Of a stretch of DNA of 58,748 nt, positions 44,571 through 56,413 are shown piece after piece. Both the position numbers and the translations under genes were made by a program. The first letter of the stretch is position 1, and each line of letters begins with the position of its first letter. The stretch lies in contig JAJDVJ010000090.1 in NCBI GenBank assembly GCA_022826205.1, positions 1-58,748 on the forward strand, read 5' to 3'. The stretch comes from Silicimonas sp. GTDB lineage: Bacteria; Pseudomonadota; Alphaproteobacteria; Rhodobacterales; Rhodobacteraceae. The notes below the pieces were generated by a model, which saw nothing but the letters and a program-made list of their open reading frames with translations, was not told the origin of the DNA and did no database searches.

Positions 44571-46673
44571 ATGAACTCGTTCCCCGTATCCGCCGGACAC
44601 CACCAACGCCTGGGCGCGAACCATGACGGCGGCGGTGTCAACTTTGCCGTCTTTTCCGAGCACGCCACGAAGATCGAGCTTTGTCTCTTTTCGCCCGACG
44701 GGAAAAGGGAGACGTCCCGCGTCGCGCTGCCGGAACGCACCGGGTCGATTTGGCACGGTTATGTTGAAGGTCTGCCGGTCGGGTGCCTGTACGGCTATCG
44801 CGCCCATGGCAGCTACGCTCCGGAATCGGGGCACCGCTTCAACCCGAACAAGCTGCTCAGCGATCCGTACACGCGTGAGTATTTCGGGCAGTGGACGAAC
44901 CATCCTGGCACTTATGGCTACGACATGGCGTCGTCGGACGTAGACCTGTCGTTTGACCGCACCGACAGCTCATCCTACGTGCCAAAATCCGTTGTCCCCA
45001 ATCCCGATGTTTTCGAGGACTTGACGCAGGGCAGGCACCGGCAGAACCGCAACGACTTGATTTACGAGGCCCATGTAAGAGGCCTGACCCAGCAGCATCC
45101 GCTGGTGCCTGAAGACCTGCGCGGCACCTATGAAGGTCTGGCCACCGAACCGATCCTTGAGCACTTGCAGAAGCTGGGTGCAAAGGCGATCGAGTTGATG
45201 CCCGTACATGCGTTTATCGACGACTCGTTTCTCCTGGAGCGCGGCCTCAAGAACTATTGGGGCTACAACTCCATCGGGTTCTTCGTGGCTGAACCACGGT
45301 ATTTCGGTCCCAGCGGTCTCATGGGCTTTCGGCACATGGTTGACCGGTTCCACAAAGCCGGCATCGAGGTCATTCTGGACGTTGTATACAATCACACCGC
45401 CGAGGGCGATCACCGCGGACCGACATTGTCCTTTCGCGGCCTGGACAACGCTTCCTACTACAGGCTGCTTTCCGGACAGCCGCGCTACTATGTCAATGAC
45501 ACCGGCTGCGGCAACACGCTGAACGTCTCGCATCCGTTCGTGCTGCGCATGGTGCTCGACAGTCTGAGATTCTGGGTCGAATGCATGGGCGTGGACGGGT
45601 TCCGTTTTGACCTCGCCACGACCTTGGGGCGCGAAGATCACGGGTTCGATCCGTGGGGCGGTTTCTTGGACGCGTTGCGCCAAGATCCCGTCCTGTCGCA
45701 GGTGCGCATGATTGCAGAACCTTGGGACGTGGGGCCTGGTGGCTATCAGCTGGGCGGATTCCCGGCCGAGTTCTCGGAATGGAACGACAGCTATCGCGAC
45801 ACGGTGCGGCGCTATTGGCGCGGCGATGATCACAGCGCTCAGGAACTCGGCAGCAGACTTCTGGGATCGGCCGACAAGTTTGGCCAGCCAGGACGGAGCA
45901 GCAGGTCTTCGATCAATTTCGTCGCCGCGCATGACGGATTCACGCTGGCCGACACGACGCGCTACGCCGGGAAGCACAACACGGCCAATCTCGCGAACAA
46001 CCAGGACGGCCATCACGCCAATTTCAGCGACAATTTCGGCGTCGAGGGCGAATCCGACGATCCGGACATTCAAGCAAGGCGCCTCCGGCGCACCCGCAAC
46101 ATGCTTGCAACACTGTTTCTGTCGCAGGGAACGCCGATGCTCCTGGCTGGCGACGAATTCGGAAATTCGCAGCACGGAAACAACAACGCCTATTGCCAGG
46201 ACAACGAGATCGGCTGGGTGAACTGGGAACAGGCCGATGCCGACCTCCTGGAATTTGTCGAGGCGCTCTCGGCATTCCGGCGCGCGCATCCATCCCTGTG
46301 CCAAACGCGATTTCTGCATGGTGCCTTGCGCGAAAGCGACGGTTTGCCGGACGTGGAATGGACCGATTTCACGGGCGGCCCGCTTCACTGGCGGGATCCC
46401 GGCCTGTCGAATTTCTGCCTGACGGTCAGGTGTTCCGCCGGGGCGACCCGCGCCGCGCTTGAATACGATGCCGTGTTCGTCGCGTTCAATCGGTCCGGAG
46501 AGGCAATGGAAGTGACACTGCCGATCGCGAATCCCGGATGGCACTGGGTGCGGGAAATCGACACCAGCCTGGCCGCGCAGGATTCCAACGTGAAACTCGA
46601 AGCCGCAATTGCGCCCGTCGCCGCACATTCCGTCGTGGCCTTTGCATGCAAGCCGGATGGTGTCGAAGCATGA
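44571..46673 (+). CDS. glgX: Glycogen debranching enzyme (isoamylase type)
   Basis: 700 residues from the ATG at 44571 (MNSFPVSAGHHQRLGANHD). An N-terminal CBM48 (GVNFAVFSEHATKIELCLF) precedes a GH13 domain with LDVVYNHTAEG, DGFRFDLATTLGRE (nucleophile Asp), MIAEPWDVGPGGYQLGGF and VAAHDGFTLADT. It hydrolyses alpha-1,6 bonds of limit dextrins left by the phosphorylase. Overlaps the malQ start by four bases. Confidence 0.96.
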   Translation: MNSFPVSAGHHQRLGANHDGGGVNFAVFSEHATKIELCLFSPDGKRETSRVALPERTGSIWHGYVEGLPVGCLYGYRAHGSYAPESGHRFNPNKLLSDPYTREYFGQWTNHPGTYGYDMASSDVDLSFDRTDSSSYVPKSVVPNPDVFEDLTQGRHRQNRNDLIYEAHVRGLTQQHPLVPEDLRGTYEGLATEPILEHLQKLGAKAIELMPVHAFIDDSFLLERGLKNYWGYNSIGFFVAEPRYFGPSGLMGFRHMVDRFHKAGIEVILDVVYNHTAEGDHRGPTLSFRGLDNASYYRLLSGQPRYYVNDTGCGNTLNVSHPFVLRMVLDSLRFWVECMGVDGFRFDLATTLGREDHGFDPWGGFLDALRQDPVLSQVRMIAEPWDVGPGGYQLGGFPAEFSEWNDSYRDTVRRYWRGDDHSAQELGSRLLGSADKFGQPGRSSRSSINFVAAHDGFTLADTTRYAGKHNTANLANNQDGHHANFSDNFGVEGESDDPDIQARRLRRTRNMLATLFLSQGTPMLLAGDEFGNSQHGNNNAYCQDNEIGWVNWEQADADLLEFVEALSAFRRAHPSLCQTRFLHGALRESDGLPDVEWTDFTGGPLHWRDPGLSNFCLTVRCSAGATRAALEYDAVFVAFNRSGEAMEVTLPIANPGWHWVREIDTSLAAQDSNVKLEAAIAPVAAHSVVAFACKPDGVEA

Positions 46674-48679
46674 AGGCCGATGTCGCGCTAGGCCAGCTCG
46701 CAAGGGCGCATGGCATCCTTTCGCACTATCGCGACTTGCAAGGACAGGAGCGGACCGCGTCCCCGGACACTATGCGGGCACTGCTGGCGGCAAACTCGGT
46801 TGCAGCGGAAAGCGCCAAGCTTGTTCGCGAAAGTCTCGAGGCGCTGCGTGCGGTAAGGAAGGCGCGGAAGTTTCCTGTGGAAGTGATCATTGAGAGCCGC
46901 AAGGAGACGAAGCTGACCCTTGGATCATTCGATAGCTGGCAGCTTCGGCGCGACGAGGCAAGGGAAGTTCTCGCGAGCGGTCGTGCAGCGGATACGATTG
47001 CACTGCCTGCACTTGCCTCAGACGTTTACACCCTTGAGGTCAGCCATTCCGCAATCCGCGAAACGATACGAGTCATTGCGGCACCGACCCGCGCGCCCTC
47101 GGTTCCGGATCAGACGCAATTGACCAGGATTTGGGGCGTGAATCTTGCGCTTTACGGGCTGCGGTCATCGCGAAACGCCGGCTTGGGCGACTATGCCGAC
47201 CTTGCCGATATGGCACGCATTGCCGGACAGATTGGCGCAGACTTCACGGGAACCAATCCGCTGCACGCAATGGGACACTCAAGCAAGGCGTTCAGCCCCT
47301 ATTCGCCTTCGCACCGCGGATTCCTGAACACGGGTCACATCGCACTGGACGCGATCCCGGGACTCGAAAACGCACCGGTTGCGGATCGCATCCTGTCTGC
47401 GGAAGACGCGGAGATGGCGCATCTACGGTCGGCGCAATTCGTCGACTATGATCGGCAGAGAACGATTCACAGGCGCTTGCTTGCCGCGCTGTACGACGCA
47501 TTTCAGGCCGATGCCACCGTATGGGCGCTTGATGCCCTGTCCTCGTTTGCCAAGGAACGTGGAAGTGACTTGGCTCGATTTGCCCGGTTTGAAGCGGTGG
47601 CAGATCAGCACGGTCCGAACTGGCGAGAATGGCCGAATTTGGCGGGGACTACACGTGACGACGATTGTGCGGACTTTCACGTTTGGCTCCAGTGGGTTGC
47701 TGACCGTCAGTTGGGAAGCGCGCAACGCGCGGCACGTGAGAACGGCATGTCGCTTGGGCTGTGCCTCGACCTGGCCGTGGGCGCGCGTCGGGACGGCGCG
47801 GAGAGCTGGTGCGATAGAGAAGTCATCGCACGCGGCGTTTCAGTTGGCGCGCCGCCGGATCATCTCAACCCGAAAGGTCAGAACTGGAGCATTTCGGCCT
47901 ATTCGCCGCGCGGTCTTGCAGCGCAGAACTACAGGCCGTTCCGCCGCCTTCTGGCAGCAACCATGCGCCACGCCGGAGTTGTGCGGATTGATCATGTGCT
48001 TGGGCTCAGCCGCAGCTTCTGGATTCCCGATGACGGCAGCCCTGGCGGGTATGTGCGTCATCCATTTGACGCTCTTCTGGCGATACTCAAGATTGAGGCG
48101 GAGAGACATGGCACAGTCGTAATCGGCGAGGACCTCGGGCTGGCGCCGAGCGGGTTTCGCAAGACAATGCGCAGCCACGGAATCTACGGCTATTGCGTCA
48201 TGCAGTACGAACGAGACCGGAACCGAAGGTTGAAGCCGGCAAGTCGTGCGTCGAAGCAGGTGCTTGCGTGCTTTTCCACGCACGACACTCCGACCGTCCG
48301 AGGTTTCGAGACCGGTCGCGACATAGACCGGTGGGAGAGTCTCGGATGGATCGACAAGCAGGAAACTGTCCGGGCGCGGGCGCAGCGCGGCAAGGACGTC
48401 GCCGACTTGGCGGAACGGTGTCCCGATGACGGGTTCAATGCGACGGTTCACAAATTGCTTGCCCGATCGCCGTCCACGATGGTGGCCGCTCAGCTCGACG
48501 ACATCTTGGAACATGCGGAAGCGCAAAACCTCCCAGGCACGACCGACGAGCACGTGAACTGGCGGCGAAGATACTGCGTTGCAGTCGAAGAGCTTGCCAA
48601 GGACGGCCGGTTTCTGGCGCTTGGCGATGTGATGAACGAAGATCGAGGCAAGGCCAGTCATGGCGCGCCGAGGAGATGA
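46670..48679 (+). CDS. malQ: 4-alpha-glucanotransferase
   Basis: 669 residues from the ATG at 46670, overlapping the glgX stop (ATGA). A non-catalytic N-terminal region of about 140 residues precedes the GH77 domain: WGVNLALYGLRSSRNAGLGD, SPYSPSHRGFLN, VRIDHVLGLSRSFWIP (nucleophile Asp), VVIGEDLG (acid) and STHDTPTVRGF. It transfers maltooligosaccharides and helps recycle short glucans. Only three bases separate it from pgm. Confidence 0.94.
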   Translation: MKADVALGQLARAHGILSHYRDLQGQERTASPDTMRALLAANSVAAESAKLVRESLEALRAVRKARKFPVEVIIESRKETKLTLGSFDSWQLRRDEAREVLASGRAADTIALPALASDVYTLEVSHSAIRETIRVIAAPTRAPSVPDQTQLTRIWGVNLALYGLRSSRNAGLGDYADLADMARIAGQIGADFTGTNPLHAMGHSSKAFSPYSPSHRGFLNTGHIALDAIPGLENAPVADRILSAEDAEMAHLRSAQFVDYDRQRTIHRRLLAALYDAFQADATVWALDALSSFAKERGSDLARFARFEAVADQHGPNWREWPNLAGTTRDDDCADFHVWLQWVADRQLGSAQRAARENGMSLGLCLDLAVGARRDGAESWCDREVIARGVSVGAPPDHLNPKGQNWSISAYSPRGLAAQNYRPFRRLLAATMRHAGVVRIDHVLGLSRSFWIPDDGSPGGYVRHPFDALLAILKIEAERHGTVVIGEDLGLAPSGFRKTMRSHGIYGYCVMQYERDRNRRLKPASRASKQVLACFSTHDTPTVRGFETGRDIDRWESLGWIDKQETVRARAQRGKDVADLAERCPDDGFNATVHKLLARSPSTMVAAQLDDILEHAEAQNLPGTTDEHVNWRRRYCVAVEELAKDGRFLALGDVMNEDRGKASHGAPRR

Positions 48680-50314
<1,635 letters not shown>

Positions 50315-50816
50315 GGACATGTCTTCGGGGGTGAAGTCTTGTCGGGCCAATCGGCCAAATTGAAGGAGAACCGGCACGCTGCGACGAATTGAGGGTCTTG
50401 CATGAGGTGTTCGCGCGGGTTCCGCAACGCCGGAAGCTGGCGAGCGACTCACCGTCGTGGCGAATGTCGGATGCGGCGGATCCGACCTGGGTTCTGCAAT
50501 GGCACCACTGGTCCCAGCCAGGACCGGTCGCGATGCCGCCTTGCTTCAACGGGAGCGACACGCTTGTCCCGTCTGCTTGTTCGGGACCGCCGTTCAAGCC
50601 GGGCTTGACTTTGCGGTTCGTCCTATTTGAATTCCAGCGACGGTTGAGCGAGAATGAGCGCCCGTGGAAGCGTCAGCGGCTCGGGAGGCGCGAAGCCAGG
50701 GCCAAACTTCCTGCAGGACGCGCGACTCGGGTCGCAAGGTGCAATGATGCTGTGTGGCGAGGGCAATCGACACGTTGGCCAGCGTCTGGCAGGCTGCCAA
50801 AGGAGGGGCGTCGGAC
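50315..50816. other. Intergenic region between pgm and the Liv-type operon
   Basis: 502 bases with open frames but no recognised protein. The sequence contains a candidate promoter at 50605-50633. Confidence 0.45.
50605..50633 (+). promoter_or_regulatory. Candidate promoter for the Liv-type operon
   Basis: TTGACT at 50605-50610 and TGAATT at 50628-50633, separated by 17 bases, 184 bases before the livH-type start. The -35 box is good, the -10 box weak. Confidence 0.3.
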
Positions 50817-51692
50817 TTGGAATCACTGCAGCTCCTTGTAAGTGGCCTGGCGAATGGCTGCGTTTACGGATTGATCGCGCTGGGTTTCGTGCTGATCTAC
50901 AAGGCGACCGAGGCATTGAACTTCGCCCAGGGCGACATGATGATGCTTGGTGCGTTCGTCACGCTGGGACTGACCAACGACCATTACTGGGCGCTGCCTT
51001 TCTGGGTCTCCGTTCCCATCGCGCTACTCCTGATGGGCGCCTTTGGCTACGTCCTTGAGATAACGCTGCTCAGGCGGATGTCCGGTCAAAGCCAGATTGC
51101 CGTGGTGGTCCTGACTGTCGCGCTGGGTTTCATCATCCGTTTCCTTGCCGGGGCGATCTGGGGTCACGAGCCGCAAAGCCTCGAGAGTCCGATTGCAGGC
51201 GTCAATGTCCGACTTTCCGGTCTCGTTCTGGGGCTCGACGAGGTGGCGGTGATCCTTGTGACCATCGTTCTGACCGGTCTGCTCTATCTTGGATTTGCAC
51301 ACACGAGGCTTGGCTTGGCGATGCAGGCAACCAGCCAGAATCAGCTTGCGGCCTATTACATGGGCATCCCGGTCAAGCGCGTGAGTGCGCTGATCTGGTG
51401 CCTGTCAGGGGTTGTCGCGACGGCGGCGGGAATCCTTCTTGCCTCGAAGGGATCCATCGATCCCAATTCCGGCTTCCTGGGCATCAAGGCCTTTGCGGCG
51501 GCGGTGATCGGCGGCCTGGGTTCGCTTCCCGGCGCGCTTCTTGGCGGCCTTGTCATTGGCGTGATCGAGCCTTTCGCTGCCCGTTATGTCGCGGCCGGGT
51601 TCAGCCAGGTCGTGCCCTATGCAGTGCTTCTGCTGGTCCTGATCATCCGGCCGTCAGGCATTCTGTCCCAGGTCCGGGACAAGAAGGTCTAG
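50817..51692 (+). CDS. Branched-chain amino-acid-type ABC transporter permease (LivH family)
   Basis: 291 residues from a TTG at 50817, chosen because AGGAGG lies at 50801-50806 and the product then begins ESLQLLVSGLANGCVYGLIAL like other LivH proteins; an in-frame GTG at 50754 adds 21 unsupported residues. About eight membrane segments. The coupling loop region contains MGIPVKRVSALIW and GGLGSLPGALLGG. Works with the next permease. Confidence 0.9.
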   Translation: MESLQLLVSGLANGCVYGLIALGFVLIYKATEALNFAQGDMMMLGAFVTLGLTNDHYWALPFWVSVPIALLLMGAFGYVLEITLLRRMSGQSQIAVVVLTVALGFIIRFLAGAIWGHEPQSLESPIAGVNVRLSGLVLGLDEVAVILVTIVLTGLLYLGFAHTRLGLAMQATSQNQLAAYYMGIPVKRVSALIWCLSGVVATAAGILLASKGSIDPNSGFLGIKAFAAAVIGGLGSLPGALLGGLVIGVIEPFAARYVAAGFSQVVPYAVLLLVLIIRPSGILSQVRDKKV

Positions 51693-51695
51693 CCC

Positions 51696-52796
51696 GTGCG
51701 GGTCGTGTTCAAGACCAGTTACGACGCCGATCTCGGCCTCTTCGTCCATCGATACCAGGCATTCTGGTACTTCCTGCTCCTGGCTGCCGCCGTCGTCCTG
51801 CCATTCGTGATGAACGACTTCTGGATTGGCGAAGTCGCACTGATGCTGATCTGGGCTATCGCCGGAATGGGCCTGATGCTTCTCGTCGGCCATGCCGGGC
51901 AGCCAAGCCTGGGGCACGCGGCCTTCATGGCCGTGGGCGCCTACACGAATGTCATCCTTCAGACATCGCTTGGCTGGCCGTTTCTCGTATCGTTTCCGCT
52001 CTCCGGCTGCGCCGCGGCATTGGCCGGTGCTCTCTTGGCGCTGCCAACCGCGAGATTGCACGGGATCTACCTCGCCATTGCCACGCTTGCGGTCTCGGTT
52101 CTCGCCGAAGACGGCATTGTCATGCTTGCGCCCTGGACCGGTGGCGTGTCGGGCATTTTCGCGCCCGACATCAATATCTTCGGAGTGGGCTTCAACCGGT
52201 ACGTGAATGCTCCGGGTTTCTACTGGCTGACGCTTGGGGTCGCTGTCCTGGTGGTTCTCGGGTACAGGAACATCCTGCGTTCGCCGCTCGGACGATCCCT
52301 TGTAGCAGTGCGCGACAGCGAGGTTTCGGCCCAGGCGATCGGTGTCAACCTGGCCTGGACCAAGGCAGTCGCGTTCGCGCTGTCCTGCGGTGTCACCGGG
52401 CTGGCCGGCGCGCTGATGGGCCACTTTGCCGGCGTCTTCAATCACGAGACCTTCACCATTTTTCTGTCCATCACGCTCCTGATGATGATCGTCATCGGCG
52501 GCCTTGGCTCGATTCACGGAGCGTTCCTCGGCGCCATTGTCATCACGTTCCTCCCGCTGGTCATTTCCATTGTCCGGGAGTTTCTAAACGAGAGGTTCGG
52601 CACTGCGTCGGTCATGCCCCCTGGGATCGAGACCGCTGCGTTCGGGGCGATCCTGATTGCCTTCATTCTTCTTGAGCCCATGGGAATCTACGGACGCTGG
52701 GTCAAGATTCGCACCTATTTCGAGCTCTTTCCCTTCTGTCGGCGTGACATGTTCCGGCGGCAGAGGGGTTATCTCAGGACGGAGCGCATTCGGTGA
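51696..52796 (+). CDS. Branched-chain amino-acid-type ABC transporter permease (LivM family)
   Basis: 366 residues from a GTG at 51696, three bases after the previous stop. LivM features are GHAGQPSLGHAAFMAVGAY, VRDSEVSAQAIGVN and GGLGSIHGAFLGA. It has an unusual charged C-terminal tail (GRWVKIRTYFELFPFCRRDMF in part), also seen in permeases of organic-acid-type Liv systems. Overlaps the ATPase gene by four bases. Confidence 0.9.
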   Translation: MRVVFKTSYDADLGLFVHRYQAFWYFLLLAAAVVLPFVMNDFWIGEVALMLIWAIAGMGLMLLVGHAGQPSLGHAAFMAVGAYTNVILQTSLGWPFLVSFPLSGCAAALAGALLALPTARLHGIYLAIATLAVSVLAEDGIVMLAPWTGGVSGIFAPDINIFGVGFNRYVNAPGFYWLTLGVAVLVVLGYRNILRSPLGRSLVAVRDSEVSAQAIGVNLAWTKAVAFALSCGVTGLAGALMGHFAGVFNHETFTIFLSITLLMMIVIGGLGSIHGAFLGAIVITFLPLVISIVREFLNERFGTASVMPPGIETAAFGAILIAFILLEPMGIYGRWVKIRTYFELFPFCRRDMFRRQRGYLRTERIR

Positions 52797-53572
52797 GCCT
52801 GCTGGAACTCGAGGATGTCACGATTAGCTTTGGGGGCCTGACCGCTGTCGAAAGCGCATCTTTCGCCGTAAATCCCGGCGAGGTCTTTGCCCTTGTCGGC
52901 CCCAACGGCGCAGGCAAGTCGACGATCTTCAACCTGGTTTCGCGCTACTGCACCCCGAGCGGGGGTGACATTCGCTTCGAAGGCAAGTCGCTGCTCGGTA
53001 GCGCTCCGCATGACATCCCGCGCCTTGGCATCGCACGGACGTTTCAGAACATAGAGCTCTTCGAACATGCGACGGTCCTTCAGAACCTGCTGATCGGGCG
53101 GCACACGCATCGGCGCTCGAACGCGATCTCCGAGATCCTTCACTTGCCCGGCGTTCGCGAGGAGGAACGCCGCCACCGGCTTGCGGCGGAAAAGGTCATC
53201 GACTTCCTTGATCTGCAACCTTACCGCGAGAGCCGGATCATGGGCCTGCCGTATGGCGTGCGCAAGATCGTCGAACTGGGACGGGCGCTTGCCGTGGAAC
53301 CGAAGCTGCTGCTGCTTGACGAGCCGGCGTCCGGTCTGTCGGCGGAGGAGACTGACGACGTCGCCTTCTGGATCGAGGACATCAGGAATGTCATGGGCAT
53401 CACCGTGCTGATGGTCGAGCACGACATGGGTCTCGTGAGCGCGGTGTCTGATCGCGTGCTGGCGCTTGCTGACGGCAAGACGCTCGTGATCGGCACGCCG
53501 CAGGAAGTTCAGACAGACCCGGCCGTGATCGAGGCTTATATCGGCCTGGGCGACGAAGGGGTGGACGAATGA
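52793..53572 (+). CDS. ABC transporter ATP-binding protein (LivG family)
   Basis: 259 residues from a GTG overlapping the livM-type stop (GTGA). Walker A is GPNGAGKST. The signature region reads LPYGVRKIVELGRAL, in which the first residues of the usual LSGG are replaced by LPYG, as is common in LivG. Walker B is LLLLDEP, and VEHDMGLV holds the switch histidine. Confidence 0.92.
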   Translation: MSLLELEDVTISFGGLTAVESASFAVNPGEVFALVGPNGAGKSTIFNLVSRYCTPSGGDIRFEGKSLLGSAPHDIPRLGIARTFQNIELFEHATVLQNLLIGRHTHRRSNAISEILHLPGVREEERRHRLAAEKVIDFLDLQPYRESRIMGLPYGVRKIVELGRALAVEPKLLLLDEPASGLSAEETDDVAFWIEDIRNVMGITVLMVEHDMGLVSAVSDRVLALADGKTLVIGTPQEVQTDPAVIEAYIGLGDEGVDE

Positions 53573-53696
53573 CGGCGAGGCCGGAACCGCCCGGAATGCG
53601 GACCATCGGCAGGGCCTGTGTCGTTCGACGACGTGGAATGGAGTTCGCGGCTGGCAAAGAGGTTCCTTCCTGTCAAGTCACGTGTGGAGGCAAAGC

Positions 53697-54482
53697 TTGA
53701 GCCAAAGCAATGCAGTGCCCATGCTTTCGGTCAGCAACATCGAAAGCTATTATGGCCCGATCATCGCGATCCGGGGCATCAGTCTCGAAGTGCCCAAGCA
53801 GCGGATCGTTGCCGTCCTCGGGGCCAACGGCGCGGGCAAGACCACGCTGCTGAAGACAATTTCGGGCATCATGGAGCCGGAGAAGGGTGCCGTGATGCTT
53901 GAAGGACAGGCGATCGGTGGGGACGAGCCCGCCGCCATAGTCCGCAAGGGCGTCGCTCATGTGCCCGAGGGCCGCGAGATATTTCCGTTGCTGTCCGTCA
54001 GGGACAATCTGAGTCTGGGCGCGTACACGCGTCCGGCTGCGGACGGCATCGCCGAGGACATGGAGATGGTCTTCGGGTATTTCCCGATCCTGAAGGAACG
54101 CGCAGGGCAGTTGGCCGGGACCCTGTCCGGCGGACAGCAGCAGATGCTCGCCATTGCCCGCGGGATGATGGCGCGGCCAAGGATCATGCTCCTGGACGAA
54201 CCCTCGCTTGGCCTCAGCCCGCTGGCGGTCAAGGAGATCTTCGCCGTCATCCGTCGCCTGAATGTCGAGCAGGGTGTCACGATGATGCTTGTCGAGCAGA
54301 ATGCCCGTGCAGCACTTGAGCTGGCGGATTACGGCTACGTGCTCGAACTGGGCCGGGTCGTGATGGAAGGCAGTTCCAGTCGCCTTCTGTCCTCGCCGGA
54401 CATTCAGGAATTCTATCTGGGAGTGAAGGAAAGCGGCCAGCGTGGGCAGCGGCGCTGGAAGCGCCGCAAGACCTGGCGCTAG
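53697..54482 (+). CDS. ABC transporter ATP-binding protein (LivF family)
   Basis: 261 residues from a TTG at 53697, with GGAGG at 53686-53690; a GTG at 53682 and an ATG at 53721 (MLSVSNIES) are alternatives. Walker A GANGAGKTT, signature LSGGQQQM, Walker B IMLLDEPSLGLSP and VEQNARAALELAD are intact. The C-terminus has an extra basic tail (RRWKRRKTWR). A gap of about 120 bases without a gene separates it from the LivG-type gene. Confidence 0.9.
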   Translation: MSQSNAVPMLSVSNIESYYGPIIAIRGISLEVPKQRIVAVLGANGAGKTTLLKTISGIMEPEKGAVMLEGQAIGGDEPAAIVRKGVAHVPEGREIFPLLSVRDNLSLGAYTRPAADGIAEDMEMVFGYFPILKERAGQLAGTLSGGQQQMLAIARGMMARPRIMLLDEPSLGLSPLAVKEIFAVIRRLNVEQGVTMMLVEQNARAALELADYGYVLELGRVVMEGSSSRLLSSPDIQEFYLGVKESGQRGQRRWKRRKTWR

Positions 54483-54492
54483 GAGACTTTGA

Positions 54493-56382
54493 ATGAGTGG
54501 AGGGAAGGCCATTCCGAAGCAACGCGTCGCGGCCGGCATTTCGATCAATGCCGACCTTTCGACCGGCCCCTATTTCGTCGACGGTTGCGACACGCTGGTG
54601 AAGCTCTGGGCACGACGCTGCAGGGAACTTGACGGCCGCACGGCGCATCGCGAGAAGGAATACGGCATCTGGCAGTCGCACTCTTGGGCAGACTTCCGGA
54701 AGCGTGCGATGTGGATCGGCCTAGGGCTCAGGAAACTCGGGCTCAAACGCGGCGAATGTGTCTCGATCCTGGCGGAGGATTCCAAGGAGTGGATCTATGC
54801 CGATCTTGGCGTCCAGGCGGTAGGCGGAATTCCGTCCGGCGTCTACAGCACCGACAGCGCCCGGCAGCTCGCGTACCTCGTCAATGACAGTGACAGCAGG
54901 TTCCTGTTCGTCGGGGACGACGAGCAGCTCGACAAGTGGCTGGCCGTGCGTGACGACATGCCGGGACTGGCCAAGGTCATCGTCTTCCACTCTGACGGCC
55001 TGAGCGACTTTGCCGACGACAGGGTGATGTTCCTCGAAGAGCTCTACGATTCCGGGCGAGCGGACGCGGAGCTCAACCCGGACGACTTCGATGACGAGAT
55101 CGAACGCTCCAGACCCGAAGACGTCGCGCTCCTGGTCTATACTTCGGGCACCACCGGCGACCCAAAAGGAGCGATGCTGACGCATTCCAACATCATGTAC
55201 TCGATTTCGACAGCTCCCGACACGCTGCTGATGTCGCCTGACGACGAACATGTCTGCTTCCTGCCGCTCTGCCATGTCCTTGAGCGGACGGTCTCGGTTC
55301 TCCATCCCATAGCGGTCGGCTCGACGGTCAACTTCGCCGAAAGTCCGGAGACCGTCTTCGACAACATTCGAGAAGCCTCGCCTACCGTATTCGTCGCCGT
55401 GCCGCGGGTGTGGGAAAAGATGCATTCGCGCATCTCCAACATGGAGGCAGACTCCACGTGGCTGGGGCGATGGGCATTTGGCCAGGCTCTCAGCGCCGGC
55501 ATGGCCCGGGCGGATGCAGAACTTTCGGGCAGGCCGAAGTCCTTCGGCGTGATGGTGAGATACCTCTTCTGGGATCTCGTGCTGCTGAAGAACTTGCGCC
55601 GGATGCTGGGAATGGACCGGCTGCGCCGTGGCAACACTGGCGCAGTGTCGATTTCCCCGGATCTGCTAAGGTGGTTCCAGGCCATCGGCGTGCGCATCTT
55701 TGAAGGATACGGGATGACGGAAAGCGCAGGCATCATGACGCTGAACTCCGCTGCCGCAACTAGGCTCGGCACAGTGGGGCGGAACGTGCCCGGCAGCGAG
55801 ATCAGGATCGGAGAAGATGGCGAGATCCAGTTCAAGGCCGCCAGCTGCTTCAAGGGCTACTGGCGCGACAACGAGAAGTCCGCCGACGCGTTTACCGCCG
55901 ATGGCTGGTTGCGAACCGGCGACACGGGCGAGATCGACTCGGACGGCTACTTGACCGTCACCGGAAGGATCAAGGACATCATCATTACGTCGGGTGGCAA
56001 GAACATCGCGCCCGCGAAGATAGAGGATCGCCTGAAAGCCTCGCCATACGTCTCGGACGCAATCGTGATCGGAGACGGGCGCAAGCATATTACCTGCCTG
56101 ATCATGATAGATCAGGAAACGGTCGAGAAGTTTGCGCAGGACAATCGTCTGCCGTTCTCCGACTTTGCGTCGCTGACGCAGGTTCAGGAGGTGCGCAATC
56201 TCATAGGGGGCGTGGTGGACGCGGTAAACAGTGACTTCGCACGCGTTGAGCAGATCAAGGATTTTCGGCTGATCGATGTCCTGCTGACTGCCGAAGACGA
56301 GGAACTTACTGCGACCATGAAGCTCAGGCGCAGTTTCGTCGAAAAGAATCATGGCGCGCTTGTCGACGAGATGTATGCTTGA
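54493..56382 (+). CDS. AMP-forming acyl-CoA synthetase within a Liv-type operon
   Basis: 629 residues. The AMP-binding signature YTSGTTGDPKGAMLTHSN, the FEGYGMTESAG block and the GWLRTGDTGEIDSDGYL motif are complete, and the catalytic lysine lies in the last domain (TATMKLRRSFVEKN). Resembles long-chain fatty-acid or aromatic acyl-CoA ligases. It starts 11 bases after the LivF-type gene and ends 31 bases before the binding-protein gene, so it belongs to the operon. This arrangement suggests that the transporter imports a carboxylic acid (aromatic, fatty or dicarboxylic) that is thioesterified on entry. The acid is not known. Confidence 0.9.
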   Translation: MSGGKAIPKQRVAAGISINADLSTGPYFVDGCDTLVKLWARRCRELDGRTAHREKEYGIWQSHSWADFRKRAMWIGLGLRKLGLKRGECVSILAEDSKEWIYADLGVQAVGGIPSGVYSTDSARQLAYLVNDSDSRFLFVGDDEQLDKWLAVRDDMPGLAKVIVFHSDGLSDFADDRVMFLEELYDSGRADAELNPDDFDDEIERSRPEDVALLVYTSGTTGDPKGAMLTHSNIMYSISTAPDTLLMSPDDEHVCFLPLCHVLERTVSVLHPIAVGSTVNFAESPETVFDNIREASPTVFVAVPRVWEKMHSRISNMEADSTWLGRWAFGQALSAGMARADAELSGRPKSFGVMVRYLFWDLVLLKNLRRMLGMDRLRRGNTGAVSISPDLLRWFQAIGVRIFEGYGMTESAGIMTLNSAAATRLGTVGRNVPGSEIRIGEDGEIQFKAASCFKGYWRDNEKSADAFTADGWLRTGDTGEIDSDGYLTVTGRIKDIIITSGGKNIAPAKIEDRLKASPYVSDAIVIGDGRKHITCLIMIDQETVEKFAQDNRLPFSDFASLTQVQEVRNLIGGVVDAVNSDFARVEQIKDFRLIDVLLTAEDEELTATMKLRRSFVEKNHGALVDEMYA

Positions 56383-56413
56383 CGCCGAAAGACCAGATAG
56401 GACCGCAAAAACC

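Noticed and set aside
44970..46703. 577-residue open frame on the minus strand
   Set aside because: Antisense shadow of glgX, no family features.
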